Below the pieces are notes generated by a model. The model made no database searches. It worked only from the letters and a program-made list of their open reading frames with translations, and was not told the origin of the DNA. Below, in pieces: positions 26,407 through 35,049 of a stretch of 39,072 nt of DNA. The translations under genes and the position numbers were made by a program. How positions within the stretch are numbered: the first letter of the stretch is position 1; each line of letters begins with the position of its first letter. The DNA comes from Bacteroidaceae bacterium (GTDB taxonomy: Bacteria > Bacteroidota > Bacteroidia > Bacteroidales > Bacteroidaceae): positions 1 to 39,072 of the forward strand of contig JAFSVI010000125.1 in NCBI GenBank assembly GCA_017445145.1, in the 5' to 3' direction.

Positions 26407-29316
26407 ATGAAACACTATCGCATCCTCGCCTCGGCACTTGTGCTGACAGCCGCTGCAACACTCGGCGCCGAGAACCTCACGGAGCTAACGCAGGCTCAGT
26501 GCAACAACATCTACAAGAGCGAAAGCAAAGGGCGCATCAGCGTCCACGATCCCAGTGTGGTGCATGCCGGGGGGGCAACGTTCTATGTCATCGGCTCACA
26601 CCGCGGCTGGGCACGCTCCACCGACAACATGGTGAACTGGACGGGGCTGAACAATGCCAACCTCTTCGGCCGCCTCAACAGCAACGGCACCGCCGTGGCA
26701 TGCGACTATGCCGACGCCTTCTCCTCCAACGCCACCACCACCGTGCGCGCACTCGTGGACGGCACGGCGCAGGACGTGGCCTTCGGCCCCTTCGACGCCA
26801 AGGCGTGGGCCAACGCCGACCAGGTCGGGTGGGACATCAGCGGCAACATGTGGGCACCGGACCTCATCTACAACCCCCACTCGCAGAAGTGGATGATGTA
26901 CATGAGCATCAACGGCGATGCCTGGCACTCGGTCATCGTGCTGCTCACGGCCGACCGCATCACGGGTCCCTACGTCTATCAGGGGCCTGTCCACTACTCG
27001 GGATTCATCAACGGCACCAACCCCGCCATAAGCTGGAAGAAGACAGACTTGGAAATCGTCCTTGGCAAGCAGAACACGCTGCCGTCGCGCTACAACAAGG
27101 GCAGCGACTGGGGCACGTGGTGGACCAACGACATCGACCCCTGCGTGTTTTTCGACGAGCAGGGCGAGCTGTGGATGACCTACGGCTCGTGGAGCGGGGG
27201 TATCTTCATCATCCGCCTGGACAAGCAGACGGGCCTGCGCGACTACACCTACACCTACCCCACGGAGACCGATGGCAACGGCCGCGCGCTCTCCGACCCC
27301 TACTTCGGGCGGCGCATTGCCGGAGGCTACTACAGCAGCGGCGAGGGCAGCTACATCCAGCACATCGGCGACTATTACTATCTCTTCATGAGCTACGGCG
27401 GCTTCGCCCCCGATGGCGGCTATGAGATGCGCCTGTTCCGCTCGGAGACGCCCGACGGACAGTATGTCGATGCCAACGGCCTCGACGCCTGCTTCCACAA
27501 CCGCGCTTGGGTCACCGTGGGTCCCGGTGCGCAGACCAATGGCGGCATGAAGCTCCTCGGAGCCTACAACGGCTGGGGCTTCCAGACCGTGGGTGAGTGT
27601 GCACAGGGCCACAACAGCGCCACGGCCGATGACAAGGGGCGCAACTTCGTCGTCTATCACACCAAGTTCAACGACGGCACCGCCGGCCACCAGGTGCGCA
27701 CGCGCCAGCTCTTCCTCAACGCCGACGGGTGGCCCGTGGCAGCGCCGTTTGAGTTCCACGGCGAGGCCGTCAACGACGACAGCATAGCCGCCGGGTGCCA
27801 CTTCGCCAAGGAGCAGCTGCCCGGCACCTACCAGGTGCTCATACACCGCTATAAGCTCGACCACGAGAACATGGAGGAGGTGACACCCATCAGCATCACC
27901 CTTGGCACTGACGGACGCATCAGCGGCGACCTCACCGGCACATGGACCCTCACCGCAGGCACGGCCCATATCAGCCTCAAGGCAGGTTCGACGACATACA
28001 AGGGTGTCGTCGTGCCACAGACCGTCGATGGCACAACATTAAAGGCCGTGGGCATCACAGCACAGGCCAAGTCGGGCGTGAGCCTGTGGGCCTTCAAGCT
28101 CGAGGACGCCAGCGCCGTGGCCTACAACGTCAAGACCTATGCCATGCCCGTGAGGAACAGTCAGAACGTCAACCGCCACCTGCCACTCGCTGCCTACAAC
28201 CCCGTCTACGGGGCCACCGTCACCTGGACATCGTCGAACCCCGACGTCATCGACAGCGAAGGACGCTACAACCCCGCCGCCGACGACACCAAGCTCACAC
28301 TCACCTGCCGCATACAGGCAGGCAACACATACTACGAACAGGCTTTCAACGTCAACGCGCTCAAGGCCGGCGAACTCACGGGCGACGCCCGCAGCGCCAT
28401 CGTGGCCTACTACGACTTTGAGACCAAGCCCCAGGCCAACGCCTACGACGGCGGCCAGACGGCATTCTTCGGCCATGTGGGCAACGTCACCCCGACAGCG
28501 GCCATCGAGGCCGACGCCGAGCGCTATGGCAACGTGCTGCATCTGTGGGGCGGTGCCGCCAAGGCCGAGAGCTTCACGCGCATGCCCAATCCCCTCGAAG
28601 GAGCAGTCGCCGAAGGCTTCACCATTGCCACATGGGTGCGCCTCGATGCCGACGCCAACCTGGGGGCCACGCTGTGGAGCGTCACCGACAAAGCCGGCAA
28701 CCTCACCACCGTCAAGGAGCGCTTCTACCTTACCGCCAACGGCACCCTGGCCTTTGCCACGGCGACCGACAACTTCACCGCCAACGCACTTAACGTCAAC
28801 GCCTCAGGCGTCCCCACCAATGCCACGGGCTACATACCTCTCGGCGAGTGGACTCACGTGGTGGTCACAGCCAGTGCCGACGATGGCGTGACGCTCTACG
28901 TCAACGGCCTGAAGCGCGCCCACAAGACCTTCGCCTCGTCGGCCGGAACGGCCAACAACGCCATCAATGCTGCCAAGCTCTTCGACTACACCAAGCTCCT
29001 GAACGCTGTGAGCGCCGCCGCCTACGTGCAGTATGGCTCCGGAGGAACCGGAGGCTCGGCAGCAGCATGCTACGACGACCTCCTCATCTATTCGCGCTCA
29101 CTCACGGCAACCGACGTGCGCACCCTCTACCAGCTCACGGGGCGCGTCACCGACTTCGGCCCCAATGGTCAGGTGGGCATAGGCTCCATCGCCGTTGGTG
29201 GCACGGGCAGCAACCGCGCCGCCGACAGCCGTTGCTTCGACCTCGCCGGACGTCGCCTGTCGCAGCCCCGGCGCGGGCTGAACATCGTGGGCGGACGCAA
29301 GGTCGTGGCGCGCTGA
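26407..29316 (+). CDS. glycoside hydrolase family 43 with LamG-like C-terminal domain
   Basis: Secreted arabinan- or xylan-type glycosidase, 969 residues. A signal peptide (1-20) is followed by a five-bladed propeller with Asp 48 in HDPSVV (general base), Asp 244 in NDIDPCVFF (pKa modulator) and Glu 313 in SGEGSYIQH (general acid), so all three catalytic residues are kept. Next come a beta domain, an immunoglobulin-like segment (VTWTSSNPDVIDSEGRYNP, about 600-620), a LamG/concanavalin-like domain (about 670-925) and a tail ending CFDLAGRRLSQPRRGLNIVG. The subfamily resembles endo-arabinanase-like enzymes, but the substrate is not proven. It follows the AraC gene in the same transcript. Confidence 0.92.
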   Translation: MKHYRILASALVLTAAATLGAENLTELTQAQCNNIYKSESKGRISVHDPSVVHAGGATFYVIGSHRGWARSTDNMVNWTGLNNANLFGRLNSNGTAVACDYADAFSSNATTTVRALVDGTAQDVAFGPFDAKAWANADQVGWDISGNMWAPDLIYNPHSQKWMMYMSINGDAWHSVIVLLTADRITGPYVYQGPVHYSGFINGTNPAISWKKTDLEIVLGKQNTLPSRYNKGSDWGTWWTNDIDPCVFFDEQGELWMTYGSWSGGIFIIRLDKQTGLRDYTYTYPTETDGNGRALSDPYFGRRIAGGYYSSGEGSYIQHIGDYYYLFMSYGGFAPDGGYEMRLFRSETPDGQYVDANGLDACFHNRAWVTVGPGAQTNGGMKLLGAYNGWGFQTVGECAQGHNSATADDKGRNFVVYHTKFNDGTAGHQVRTRQLFLNADGWPVAAPFEFHGEAVNDDSIAAGCHFAKEQLPGTYQVLIHRYKLDHENMEEVTPISITLGTDGRISGDLTGTWTLTAGTAHISLKAGSTTYKGVVVPQTVDGTTLKAVGITAQAKSGVSLWAFKLEDASAVAYNVKTYAMPVRNSQNVNRHLPLAAYNPVYGATVTWTSSNPDVIDSEGRYNPAADDTKLTLTCRIQAGNTYYEQAFNVNALKAGELTGDARSAIVAYYDFETKPQANAYDGGQTAFFGHVGNVTPTAAIEADAERYGNVLHLWGGAAKAESFTRMPNPLEGAVAEGFTIATWVRLDADANLGATLWSVTDKAGNLTTVKERFYLTANGTLAFATATDNFTANALNVNASGVPTNATGYIPLGEWTHVVVTASADDGVTLYVNGLKRAHKTFASSAGTANNAINAAKLFDYTKLLNAVSAAAYVQYGSGGTGGSAAACYDDLLIYSRSLTATDVRTLYQLTGRVTDFGPNGQVGIGSIAVGGTGSNRAADSRCFDLAGRRLSQPRRGLNIVGGRKVVAR

Positions 29317-29341
29317 ACGCGGTGTGCCGCCACATACAGAA

Positions 29342-29393
29342 AACGCGAATTGCACGAATCGGACCATCACGTCCGATTCGTGCAATTCGCGTT
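29342..29393. terminator. 23-bp perfect hairpin between converging GH43 and rprY
   Basis: Arms 29342-29364 and 29371-29393 are perfectly complementary with a 6-nt loop (CATCAC). The core GCGAATTGCACGAAT resembles the arms of the element at 22789 (ACGAATTACACGAAT). It may terminate both genes, and it belongs to a recurring palindromic family in this window. Confidence 0.75.
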
Positions 29394-29442
29394 GTGACGT
29401 ATATGCCCTTGGGGGCGTAGCGCCGGGGCAACGCGCGGTCTG

Positions 29443-30153
29443 CTATTCCTCCTCCATCTGCGCTATGAGACGATAACCCTTGCCATGGACGTTGTTGATC
29501 TCGATGTCGGGGTCGTCCTTCAGGTGCTTGCGCAGCTTGGTGATATACACGTCCATGGAGCGGGCGTTGAAGTAGTTGTCGTCAATCCAGATGGTCTTGA
29601 GCGCAAGCTCGCGCTGCAGCACCTCGTTGGCATGTGAGCACAGCAGGATGAGCAGCTCGCTCTCCTTCGTGGTGAGCTTCACCTGGTTGTTGCCCAGGCT
29701 GAGGATCTGGCGCTTGGTGTCGAACACGAACTTGCCGATGTGGTAGATGGCCACGTTCTTCTGCTGCTTGCCGCGCACCCGACGCAGGATGGCCTCCATG
29801 CGCAGCACGAGCTCCTCCATGGAGAAGGGCTTGGTGATGTAGTCGTCGGCGCCAATCTTGAAGCCATCGAAGATGTCTTCCTTGAGGTTCTTGGCGGTGA
29901 GGAAGATGATGGGCACCTCCTGATTCACCTGACGAATCTCCTGTGCCAGAGTGAAGCCGTCCATCTTGGGCATCATCACATCGAGCACACACAGGTCGTA
30001 GGGGGTCTTGAGGAACGACTTGTAGCCGGCCTCGCCGTCGGGACACAGGTCGGCATCATAGCCCTTGGCCTGAAGGTATTCGCGAAGAAGCATGCCGAGG
30101 CTCTCATCGTCCTCGCAAAGCAGGATTTTCAGTTTGGATTCTTCTTGTGACAT
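29443..30153 (-). CDS. rprY: response regulator RprY (OmpR family)
   Basis: DNA-binding response regulator, 236 residues. The receiver domain has acidic residues CEDDE (about 13-17), phosphorylation site Asp 58 in CVLDVMMP, the TAK threonine/lysine and KPF; the winged helix has TTKESELLILLC and DDNYFNARSMDVYITKLRKHL. This last motif and overall sequence strongly recall RprY of Bacteroides fragilis. It is downstream of the kinase rprX with a 71-bp gap that carries no promoter, so they share a transcript. RprXY has been linked in Bacteroides to tetracycline-related gene control and, in Porphyromonas, to stress responses. Confidence 0.95.
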   Translation of the reverse strand: MSQEESKLKILLCEDDESLGMLLREYLQAKGYDADLCPDGEAGYKSFLKTPYDLCVLDVMMPKMDGFTLAQEIRQVNQEVPIIFLTAKNLKEDIFDGFKIGADDYITKPFSMEELVLRMEAILRRVRGKQQKNVAIYHIGKFVFDTKRQILSLGNNQVKLTTKESELLILLCSHANEVLQRELALKTIWIDDNYFNARSMDVYITKLRKHLKDDPDIEINNVHGKGYRLIAQMEEE

Positions 30154-30177
30154 AGTGTGTGAAAAGATTAAGGATTA

Positions 30178-30211
30178 AAGTGAGTGGTGATGGTTGAGAA
30201 GTGAGTGGTGA
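30178..30211. repeat. 13-bp direct repeat in the rprX-rprY gap
   Basis: AAGTGAGTGGTGA occurs at 30178-30190 and 30199-30211, separated by 8 bp. It lies between the kinase and regulator genes. It could be a regulator site or a chance duplication. Confidence 0.4.
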
Positions 30212-30224
30212 GTGTGCCGGAGGC

Positions 30225-31748
30225 TCAGTCGATGAGCGGCAGGGTGATGATGAACTTCGTGCCCCGCCCCAGCTCGCTCTCCGCCTTGATGGTGCCGTGC
30301 ATGAGCTCCACCATGCCGCGCACGTATGACAGTCCCAGGCCGAAGCCCTTGACGTCGTGTTTGTTGCCCGTGTGAACACGGTAGAAGCGGTCGAAGATGC
30401 GCCGCAGGTCGTCGTGCTTGATGCCTATGCCGTTGTCCTCGATGGTCACTACGAGGCGCTCGCCGGCATTGGCCGTGGTCACCAGCAGCCGTAGCGGCGT
30501 GTCCTCGCGCCGGTATTTCACTGCATTGTCCAGGAGGTTGAAGATGACGTTGGTGAAGTGCATCTCATCCACGAAGATGGCGCCGTCCTCGGCATCGAGG
30601 TTGGCCGTGAGGGTGCCTCCTGCCTGTTCCACCTTCAGGGCAAAGGTCTTCACCACGTCGTCGATGATGACGTTGGCATCTACCTCTTTCTCATTGAAGC
30701 GTATGTTGCCTTTCTCGTAGAGCGACATCTGCAGCACCTTCTCCACCTGGTAGCGTAGGCGCTTGGTCTCCCCGACGATGATGCGTGAGAGGTTGTCGAT
30801 CATCGTCTCGCTCTTGTCTATGCTCTTGTCGCCAAGCATCTGTGCGGCGAGCGAGATGCTCGATATGGGAGTCTTGAACTCGTGGGTCATGTTGTTGATG
30901 AAGTCGTTCTTCATCTCCGTGTCGCGCTTCTGGCGCACGATGAGCCACACCGTGAAGCAGAACGTGAGGAACAGCACCAGCGTGAACCCCATCAGTGGCA
31001 TCACCGAGCGCGCCACGCCGCGGATGTAGCTGTCCATCTCCGGGAAGTGCACGCGCAGGATGCCACGCTTGGGCGACGGGTCGTTGCGGAAGAGCGTCTG
31101 CGAATAGCTGTTGGCCGAACCCTGGTCCGTGTAGTCCTCACAGCGATACACCTCCTGGCCGTTGGCATCGAGCACCAGGAAATGGTAGTGGAGCTGCACG
31201 CCGCCGGCCTCCAGCTCGGAGCGCAGGTTGGAGTCCAGGAGGCGGAAATCGACGCGCTCGGCAAAGTCCTTCTTGCTCGCGCTGTACAGGATGGTATATA
31301 CCACCTCGTCGAGCACGCCCTTCTGATAGAGGTAGGCGTTCTTCACGAACTCCTGAAAACGCCGGTTGGCACCCGCGATGCCCACCGCCGGGCGCAGCGA
31401 CAGCGCCTTGGGCAGCGTGGAGGGGTGGCGCGCCTGTGTCTGCAGCTTGAAGGGGGTGGTGGCGCTGTCGCCCAGTGCCAGCATCTCCTCGACATACACC
31501 TTGTCGGCCCCGGGAGCCAGGTTGTCGGCGTCGTAGCCTGTCTGCGTGGCCACCTTCTCCAGGTAGCGGAACGTCTCATTGCGCTCCAGGTCGCGGCTCG
31601 TCTGGTCCAGGGCGCGGAGCACTGTCTCGTCGAACTGCTCCTTGCGCATCTTCACCATGGAGGTGATGATGCGGCCCTGCAGCAGAAGAAGGCCGAAGAA
31701 GGAGATGCCTATGACAAGGCTGATAAGGGCTATAGTTGTGCGTTTCAT
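30225..31748 (-). CDS. rprX: sensor histidine kinase RprX
   Basis: Membrane sensor kinase of 507 residues. The first membrane helix starts almost at the N-terminus (TTIALISLVIGISFFGLLLL), a periplasmic sensor follows (about 30-235), then a second helix (VMPLMGFTLVLFLTFCFTVW), a HisKA domain with His 289 in MTHEFKTP, and an ATPase domain with NLLDNAVKY (N box), EDNGIGI (G1) and GFGLGLSYV (G2). The frame is open to 31919, but ATG 31748 is chosen because the hydrophobic helix begins right after it and a promoter overlaps this position. The message would be leaderless or nearly so. The pair with rprY supports the name. Confidence 0.92.
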   Translation of the reverse strand: MKRTTIALISLVIGISFFGLLLLQGRIITSMVKMRKEQFDETVLRALDQTSRDLERNETFRYLEKVATQTGYDADNLAPGADKVYVEEMLALGDSATTPFKLQTQARHPSTLPKALSLRPAVGIAGANRRFQEFVKNAYLYQKGVLDEVVYTILYSASKKDFAERVDFRLLDSNLRSELEAGGVQLHYHFLVLDANGQEVYRCEDYTDQGSANSYSQTLFRNDPSPKRGILRVHFPEMDSYIRGVARSVMPLMGFTLVLFLTFCFTVWLIVRQKRDTEMKNDFINNMTHEFKTPISSISLAAQMLGDKSIDKSETMIDNLSRIIVGETKRLRYQVEKVLQMSLYEKGNIRFNEKEVDANVIIDDVVKTFALKVEQAGGTLTANLDAEDGAIFVDEMHFTNVIFNLLDNAVKYRREDTPLRLLVTTANAGERLVVTIEDNGIGIKHDDLRRIFDRFYRVHTGNKHDVKGFGLGLSYVRGMVELMHGTIKAESELGRGTKFIITLPLID

Positions 31749-31752
31749 GGTG

Positions 31753-31784
31753 CAAAGATAGCCACAACACCGCTTACGCCCAAA
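31753..31784 (-). promoter_or_regulatory. rprX promoter, adjacent to the start codon
   Basis: TTTG (31784-31781), a 20-bp spacer and TATCTTTG (31760-31753) match the consensus. Only CACC separates the -7 box from the ATG, so transcription would begin at or within a few bases of the start codon. Confidence 0.75.
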
Positions 31785-32141
31785 CAGCGGAGGGTGCATA
31801 GCTGCCATTCTTTTAACATCCTTAACACAAAAGAGCTTCTGACGGTGCAAATATGCATACTCAGGCATGCTGCGCCCAAAACGATGCTGCGGTGGAGGGT
31901 GCTGGGACATAGCGAGCACCCCTCGGATACATGAGAGTGATAGTATGTGAGTCCACTTGAAAACGTCCTGCGCTCGGCCCGCAGGGACGCTATACTTAGA
32001 GAAAGGACTATAAGCACTTAGCCTATGGCAGCGCCCTGGGTGATAATCAGATAGCTATAAGACGCTTTCAGCGTCTTGGTGGTGCGATAGCGGATAATCA
32101 TTGCTGAATTGTGGTCACGTGTGCAGAAATGCATGAATATT
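31785..32141. other. intergenic region between rprX and der
   Basis: About 360 bp with no recognisable gene. It contains two hairpins, at 31964-31989 (CGTCCTGCG against CGCAGGGACG, with one bulge) and at 32059-32077. The sequence is AT-richer than the flanking genes. No tRNA-like fold was found. A small RNA is possible but no promoter or terminator pair supports one. Confidence 0.4.
32059..32077. repeat. 8-bp perfect stem-loop upstream of der
   Basis: AAGACGCT (32059-32066) and AGCGTCTT (32070-32077) flank a 3-nt loop. It lies 65 bp upstream of the der -33 element; role unknown. Confidence 0.45.
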
Positions 32142-32173
32142 TTTGGCCATTCGTCGCCTTTGTCGTACCTTTG
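32142..32173 (+). promoter_or_regulatory. der promoter
   Basis: TTTG (32142-32145), 20 bp, TACCTTTG (32166-32173), then CAGCGC as at asnA and sulP. The ATG at 32217 lies 43 bp downstream, which excludes upstream in-frame starts near 32109. Confidence 0.85.
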
Positions 32174-32216
32174 CAGCGCAGTCTGGCACAACCACGGCGG
32201 CTGCCTTGCAAGCACC

Positions 32217-33530
32217 ATGTCTAATCTCATTGCCATCGTGGGGCGTCCCAATGTGGGCAAATCCACGCTTTTCAACCGTCTGACCAAGACCCGCCACGCC
32301 ATCGTCTCCGAGGAGGCCGGCACGACCCGTGACCGCCAGTACGGCAAGTGCGAATGGGTGGGAAGGGAGTTTTCCGTTGTCGATACCGGCGGATGGGTTG
32401 TCAACTCTGACGATATCTTCGAGGAGGAGATACGCAAGCAGGTGGCGCTGGCCACCGACGAGGCCGACATCATCCTCTTCCTCGTGGATGTCAACACGGG
32501 CGTCACAGACTTGGACGAAGCTGTGGCCGGCATACTGCGCCGCGCGGCCAAGCCCGTCATCCTCGTGGCCAACAAAACCGACAACGGCGACCAGCAGTGG
32601 CTCGCTGCCGACTTCTACCGCCTGGGGCTGGGCGACCCGTTCTGCATCAGCGCCGCCACGGGCAGCGGCACGGGCGACCTCCTGGACCTCGTGCTGGAGA
32701 AGCTCCCGGCAGCCGACGAACTCTCGACGGCCGAGCAGTTGCCGCGCATAGCTGTCGTGGGGCGGCCCAATGTGGGCAAGAGCAGCCTCACCAACGCCTT
32801 CATCGGCGAGGACCGCCACATCGTAACCGACATTGCCGGCACCACGCGCGACAGCATCTACACGCGCTACAACAAGTTTGGCTTCGACTTCTACCTTGTC
32901 GATACCGCAGGCATACGCCGCAAGACAAAGGTGAGCGAGGACTTGGAGTTCTATAGCGTCATGCGCAGCATACGCGCCATCGAGAACAGCGACGTGTGCA
33001 TACTCATGCTCGATGCCACACGCGGCATCGAGGCTCAGGACCTGAGCATATACCAGCTCATACAGCGCAACCAGAAGGGTCTTGTCGTGGTGGTCAACAA
33101 ATGGGACCTGGCAACCGACAAGAGCAACAAGGCCATTAAGTATTTCGAGGACACCATACGCGAGCGCATGGCACCCTTCACCGACTTCGAGATCATCTTT
33201 GCCTCGGCACTCACTAAGCAGCGCATCTTCCGCGTGCTGGAGCTGGCGGCCGAGACATACGCCCACCGCACGGCGCGCGTGGGTACCACACGCCTCAACG
33301 CCGAGATGCTCCCCCTCATCGAGGCATATCCGCCACCCAGCATGAAGGGCAAATACATTAAAATCAAGTATTGCTCGCAGTTGCCCGACACGCGCATACC
33401 CTCCTTCGTGTTCTACGCCAACCTGCCGCAGTACATCAAGGAACCCTACCGACGCTTCCTTGAGAACAAGATTCGCGAACGTTGGAATTTCACCGGCACG
33501 CCCATCAACATCTTCATACGTCAGAAGTAG
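32217..33530 (+). CDS. der: ribosome-assembly GTPase Der (EngA)
   Basis: Essential double GTPase needed for 50S subunit maturation; 437 residues, the family's normal length. Two G domains in tandem: GRPNVGKST (9-17) with DTGGW and NKTD, then GRPNVGKSS (about 181-189) with DTAGI and NKWD, followed by the KH-like C-terminal domain ([35 protein letters not shown]). Transcribed from its own promoter. Its stop is only 24 bp from the stop of the convergent GH16 gene, with no obvious terminator between. Confidence 0.97.
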   Translation: MSNLIAIVGRPNVGKSTLFNRLTKTRHAIVSEEAGTTRDRQYGKCEWVGREFSVVDTGGWVVNSDDIFEEEIRKQVALATDEADIILFLVDVNTGVTDLDEAVAGILRRAAKPVILVANKTDNGDQQWLAADFYRLGLGDPFCISAATGSGTGDLLDLVLEKLPAADELSTAEQLPRIAVVGRPNVGKSSLTNAFIGEDRHIVTDIAGTTRDSIYTRYNKFGFDFYLVDTAGIRRKTKVSEDLEFYSVMRSIRAIENSDVCILMLDATRGIEAQDLSIYQLIQRNQKGLVVVVNKWDLATDKSNKAIKYFEDTIRERMAPFTDFEIIFASALTKQRIFRVLELAAETYAHRTARVGTTRLNAEMLPLIEAYPPPSMKGKYIKIKYCSQLPDTRIPSFVFYANLPQYIKEPYRRFLENKIRERWNFTGTPINIFIRQK

Positions 33531-33554
33531 GGGCGCGGCCACCACACACCAACC

Positions 33555-34520
33555 TTAGCGCATAACCACGCGCCGCCCATGGCAGACGTAGATGCCGGGT
33601 CGCGCGTGGCGGGCATCCACACGCCGCCCGGCCAGGTCGTAGAGCGGCGCGTCTGTGTGCGCCATGTCGGGCTGTGGCGTGGTGGGCAGGGCTTCGATGC
33701 CGTCGGCGGGCTTGCGTCGCTGATACACGCGGACGTAGTCGAAGCGCGTCTCGTAGGTGTGGGAGGTGTCTGCGGCCCGCGCCCAGGAGCCGTCGCCCAC
33801 GCTTTGGTTGAGGATGATGTAGAAGGGGTGGTCGAAGGGCCACTGCCCCTGTGCCGCGGCCTGTGCGCTGGTGCTGCGCGGGTATCTGCCCACGACTTTG
33901 CCATCGACGGTGAAGGTGAGCGCGTCGGCCGTCCATTCGAGGGCATAGACGTGCCACTGCGAGATGGTCACTCGCTCGGAGAAGGAGCTGACGGGGTCCG
34001 AGCGGTGGTTGAGGTCGTAGGTCCAGTGTGTGTGCACGGTGTGGTAGGCCGTTGGCTGCACGTCGATGCTCTCGAAGATATCTATCTCGCCAGCATTGGG
34101 CCAGGAGGCGCATGGCGGCTGCGGCATCATCCATGCAGCGGGGAAGCTGCCGTTGAAGGGACTCACGCGCAGACGCACCTCCACACGTCCGTAGGTGAAG
34201 GAGAAGAGGTCCTGTGTCTCCACGGCTCCGGTGAGCATTGGCACGGGGTCGGCCGTGGTATCGGGGTTGGGTATGGCTCGGCAGATGAGGCATCCGTTCT
34301 TGATTACCGCCACCTCGGGTGCGTCGCTGACCCATCTGTTCCACGTCGAGCGGCGCCGTGTGCTTGCCTTCCAGCGCGTGGGGTCTGGCTGGCTGCCGTC
34401 GGGCAGGTCGAATTCGTCGGCAAAGACGAGTTCGTAGTCTTCGTCGGCGGTCTGTGCCGCCACGCTTGATGCTGCCATCACGGCTGCCATGAGGGATGTG
34501 AGGAGTAAGGTCTTGTGCAT
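33555..34520 (-). CDS. secreted glycoside hydrolase family 16
   Basis: Beta-glucan or related endo-hydrolase with a jelly-roll fold, 321 residues. A signal peptide (1-22, ending SSVAAQ) is followed by YELVFADEFDLPDGSQPD, typical of GH16, the catalytic motif GEIDIFE with Glu 145 (nucleophile), Asp 147 and Glu 150 (acid/base), and FYIILNQSVG near the end of the domain. The EIDIFE form without an extra residue between Asp and Glu is seen in several GH16 subfamilies, so laminarin, mixed-linkage glucan or a galactan are all possible. It ends with a tail containing YDLAGRRV and RRVVMR, shared with the C10 and GH43 proteins. The start at 34520 follows a good promoter. Confidence 0.92.
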   Translation of the reverse strand: MHKTLLLTSLMAAVMAASSVAAQTADEDYELVFADEFDLPDGSQPDPTRWKASTRRRSTWNRWVSDAPEVAVIKNGCLICRAIPNPDTTADPVPMLTGAVETQDLFSFTYGRVEVRLRVSPFNGSFPAAWMMPQPPCASWPNAGEIDIFESIDVQPTAYHTVHTHWTYDLNHRSDPVSSFSERVTISQWHVYALEWTADALTFTVDGKVVGRYPRSTSAQAAAQGQWPFDHPFYIILNQSVGDGSWARAADTSHTYETRFDYVRVYQRRKPADGIEALPTTPQPDMAHTDAPLYDLAGRRVDARHARPGIYVCHGRRVVMR

Positions 34521-34549
34521 GGGTCGAAAGAGGTTGGGGATTGTCGTCG

Positions 34550-34580
34550 CAAAAATACCACAAAAGTTCGGAAGCGCCAA
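34550..34580 (-). promoter_or_regulatory. GH16 promoter
   Basis: TTG (34580-34578), a 20-bp spacer and TATTTTTG (34557-34550) on the minus strand. The ATG is 29 bp downstream. The GH16 gene is therefore separate from the ECF operon upstream of it. Confidence 0.75.
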
Positions 34581-34644
34581 GGATTCTGCCATCTTTTTTT
34601 GCCGACACGCGACGCAAACGCCCTGCCGCGGGCGGCCAGCGTCG

Positions 34645-35019
34645 CTATGGCGCGTTTTGCGTGCGCAGCGACTGGTGTGTGACGATGGCCAGCACAGCCA
34701 TGAGGGCCACACACTGCGCAAGCGAGGGCAGCATCTGCGGCAACTGCCTCACGAGCAGCACCGCCCTGACCACCAGCGTGGCGGCATCGAGATGCATGGC
34801 GGCGATGTCTATGGCGGGTGGTCGTGTGGCGAGGATGAAGGCCGCCAGTGCTGTCATGGCGACTATGGCAACGATGTTGGCCGTGCGGCGCAGTCGCCGC
34901 AGTCGTGCCACCTCGCTGCTGGCTGTCAGACGGCTCATGACGCGATTGGTGAAGCCGTCGTCGGCCACGGGTTGTCGCGCCTGGTCGAAGAAAGAGGAGA
35001 GTAGTTCGTTGTCGGTCAT
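34645..35019 (-). CDS. DUF5056-like membrane protein, candidate anti-sigma factor
   Basis: Small membrane protein of 124 residues. The N-terminus (MTDNELLSSFFDQARQPVADDGFTNRVMSRL) fits the DUF5056 group found after ECF sigma genes in Bacteroidales; two hydrophobic helices follow (about 46-63 and 85-112). It has no zinc-binding HxxxCxxC motif, so if it is an anti-sigma factor it is not of the ZAS type. The start at 35019 is preferred; an ATG three codons upstream (35028) is equally in frame. It lies 30 bp after the sigma gene and is last in the operon. Confidence 0.75.
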   Translation of the reverse strand: MTDNELLSSFFDQARQPVADDGFTNRVMSRLTASSEVARLRRLRRTANIVAIVAMTALAAFILATRPPAIDIAAMHLDAATLVVRAVLLVRQLPQMLPSLAQCVALMAVLAIVTHQSLRTQNAP

Positions 35020-35049
35020 TCTATGCATTGTGGTGATGTGGTGATATGT

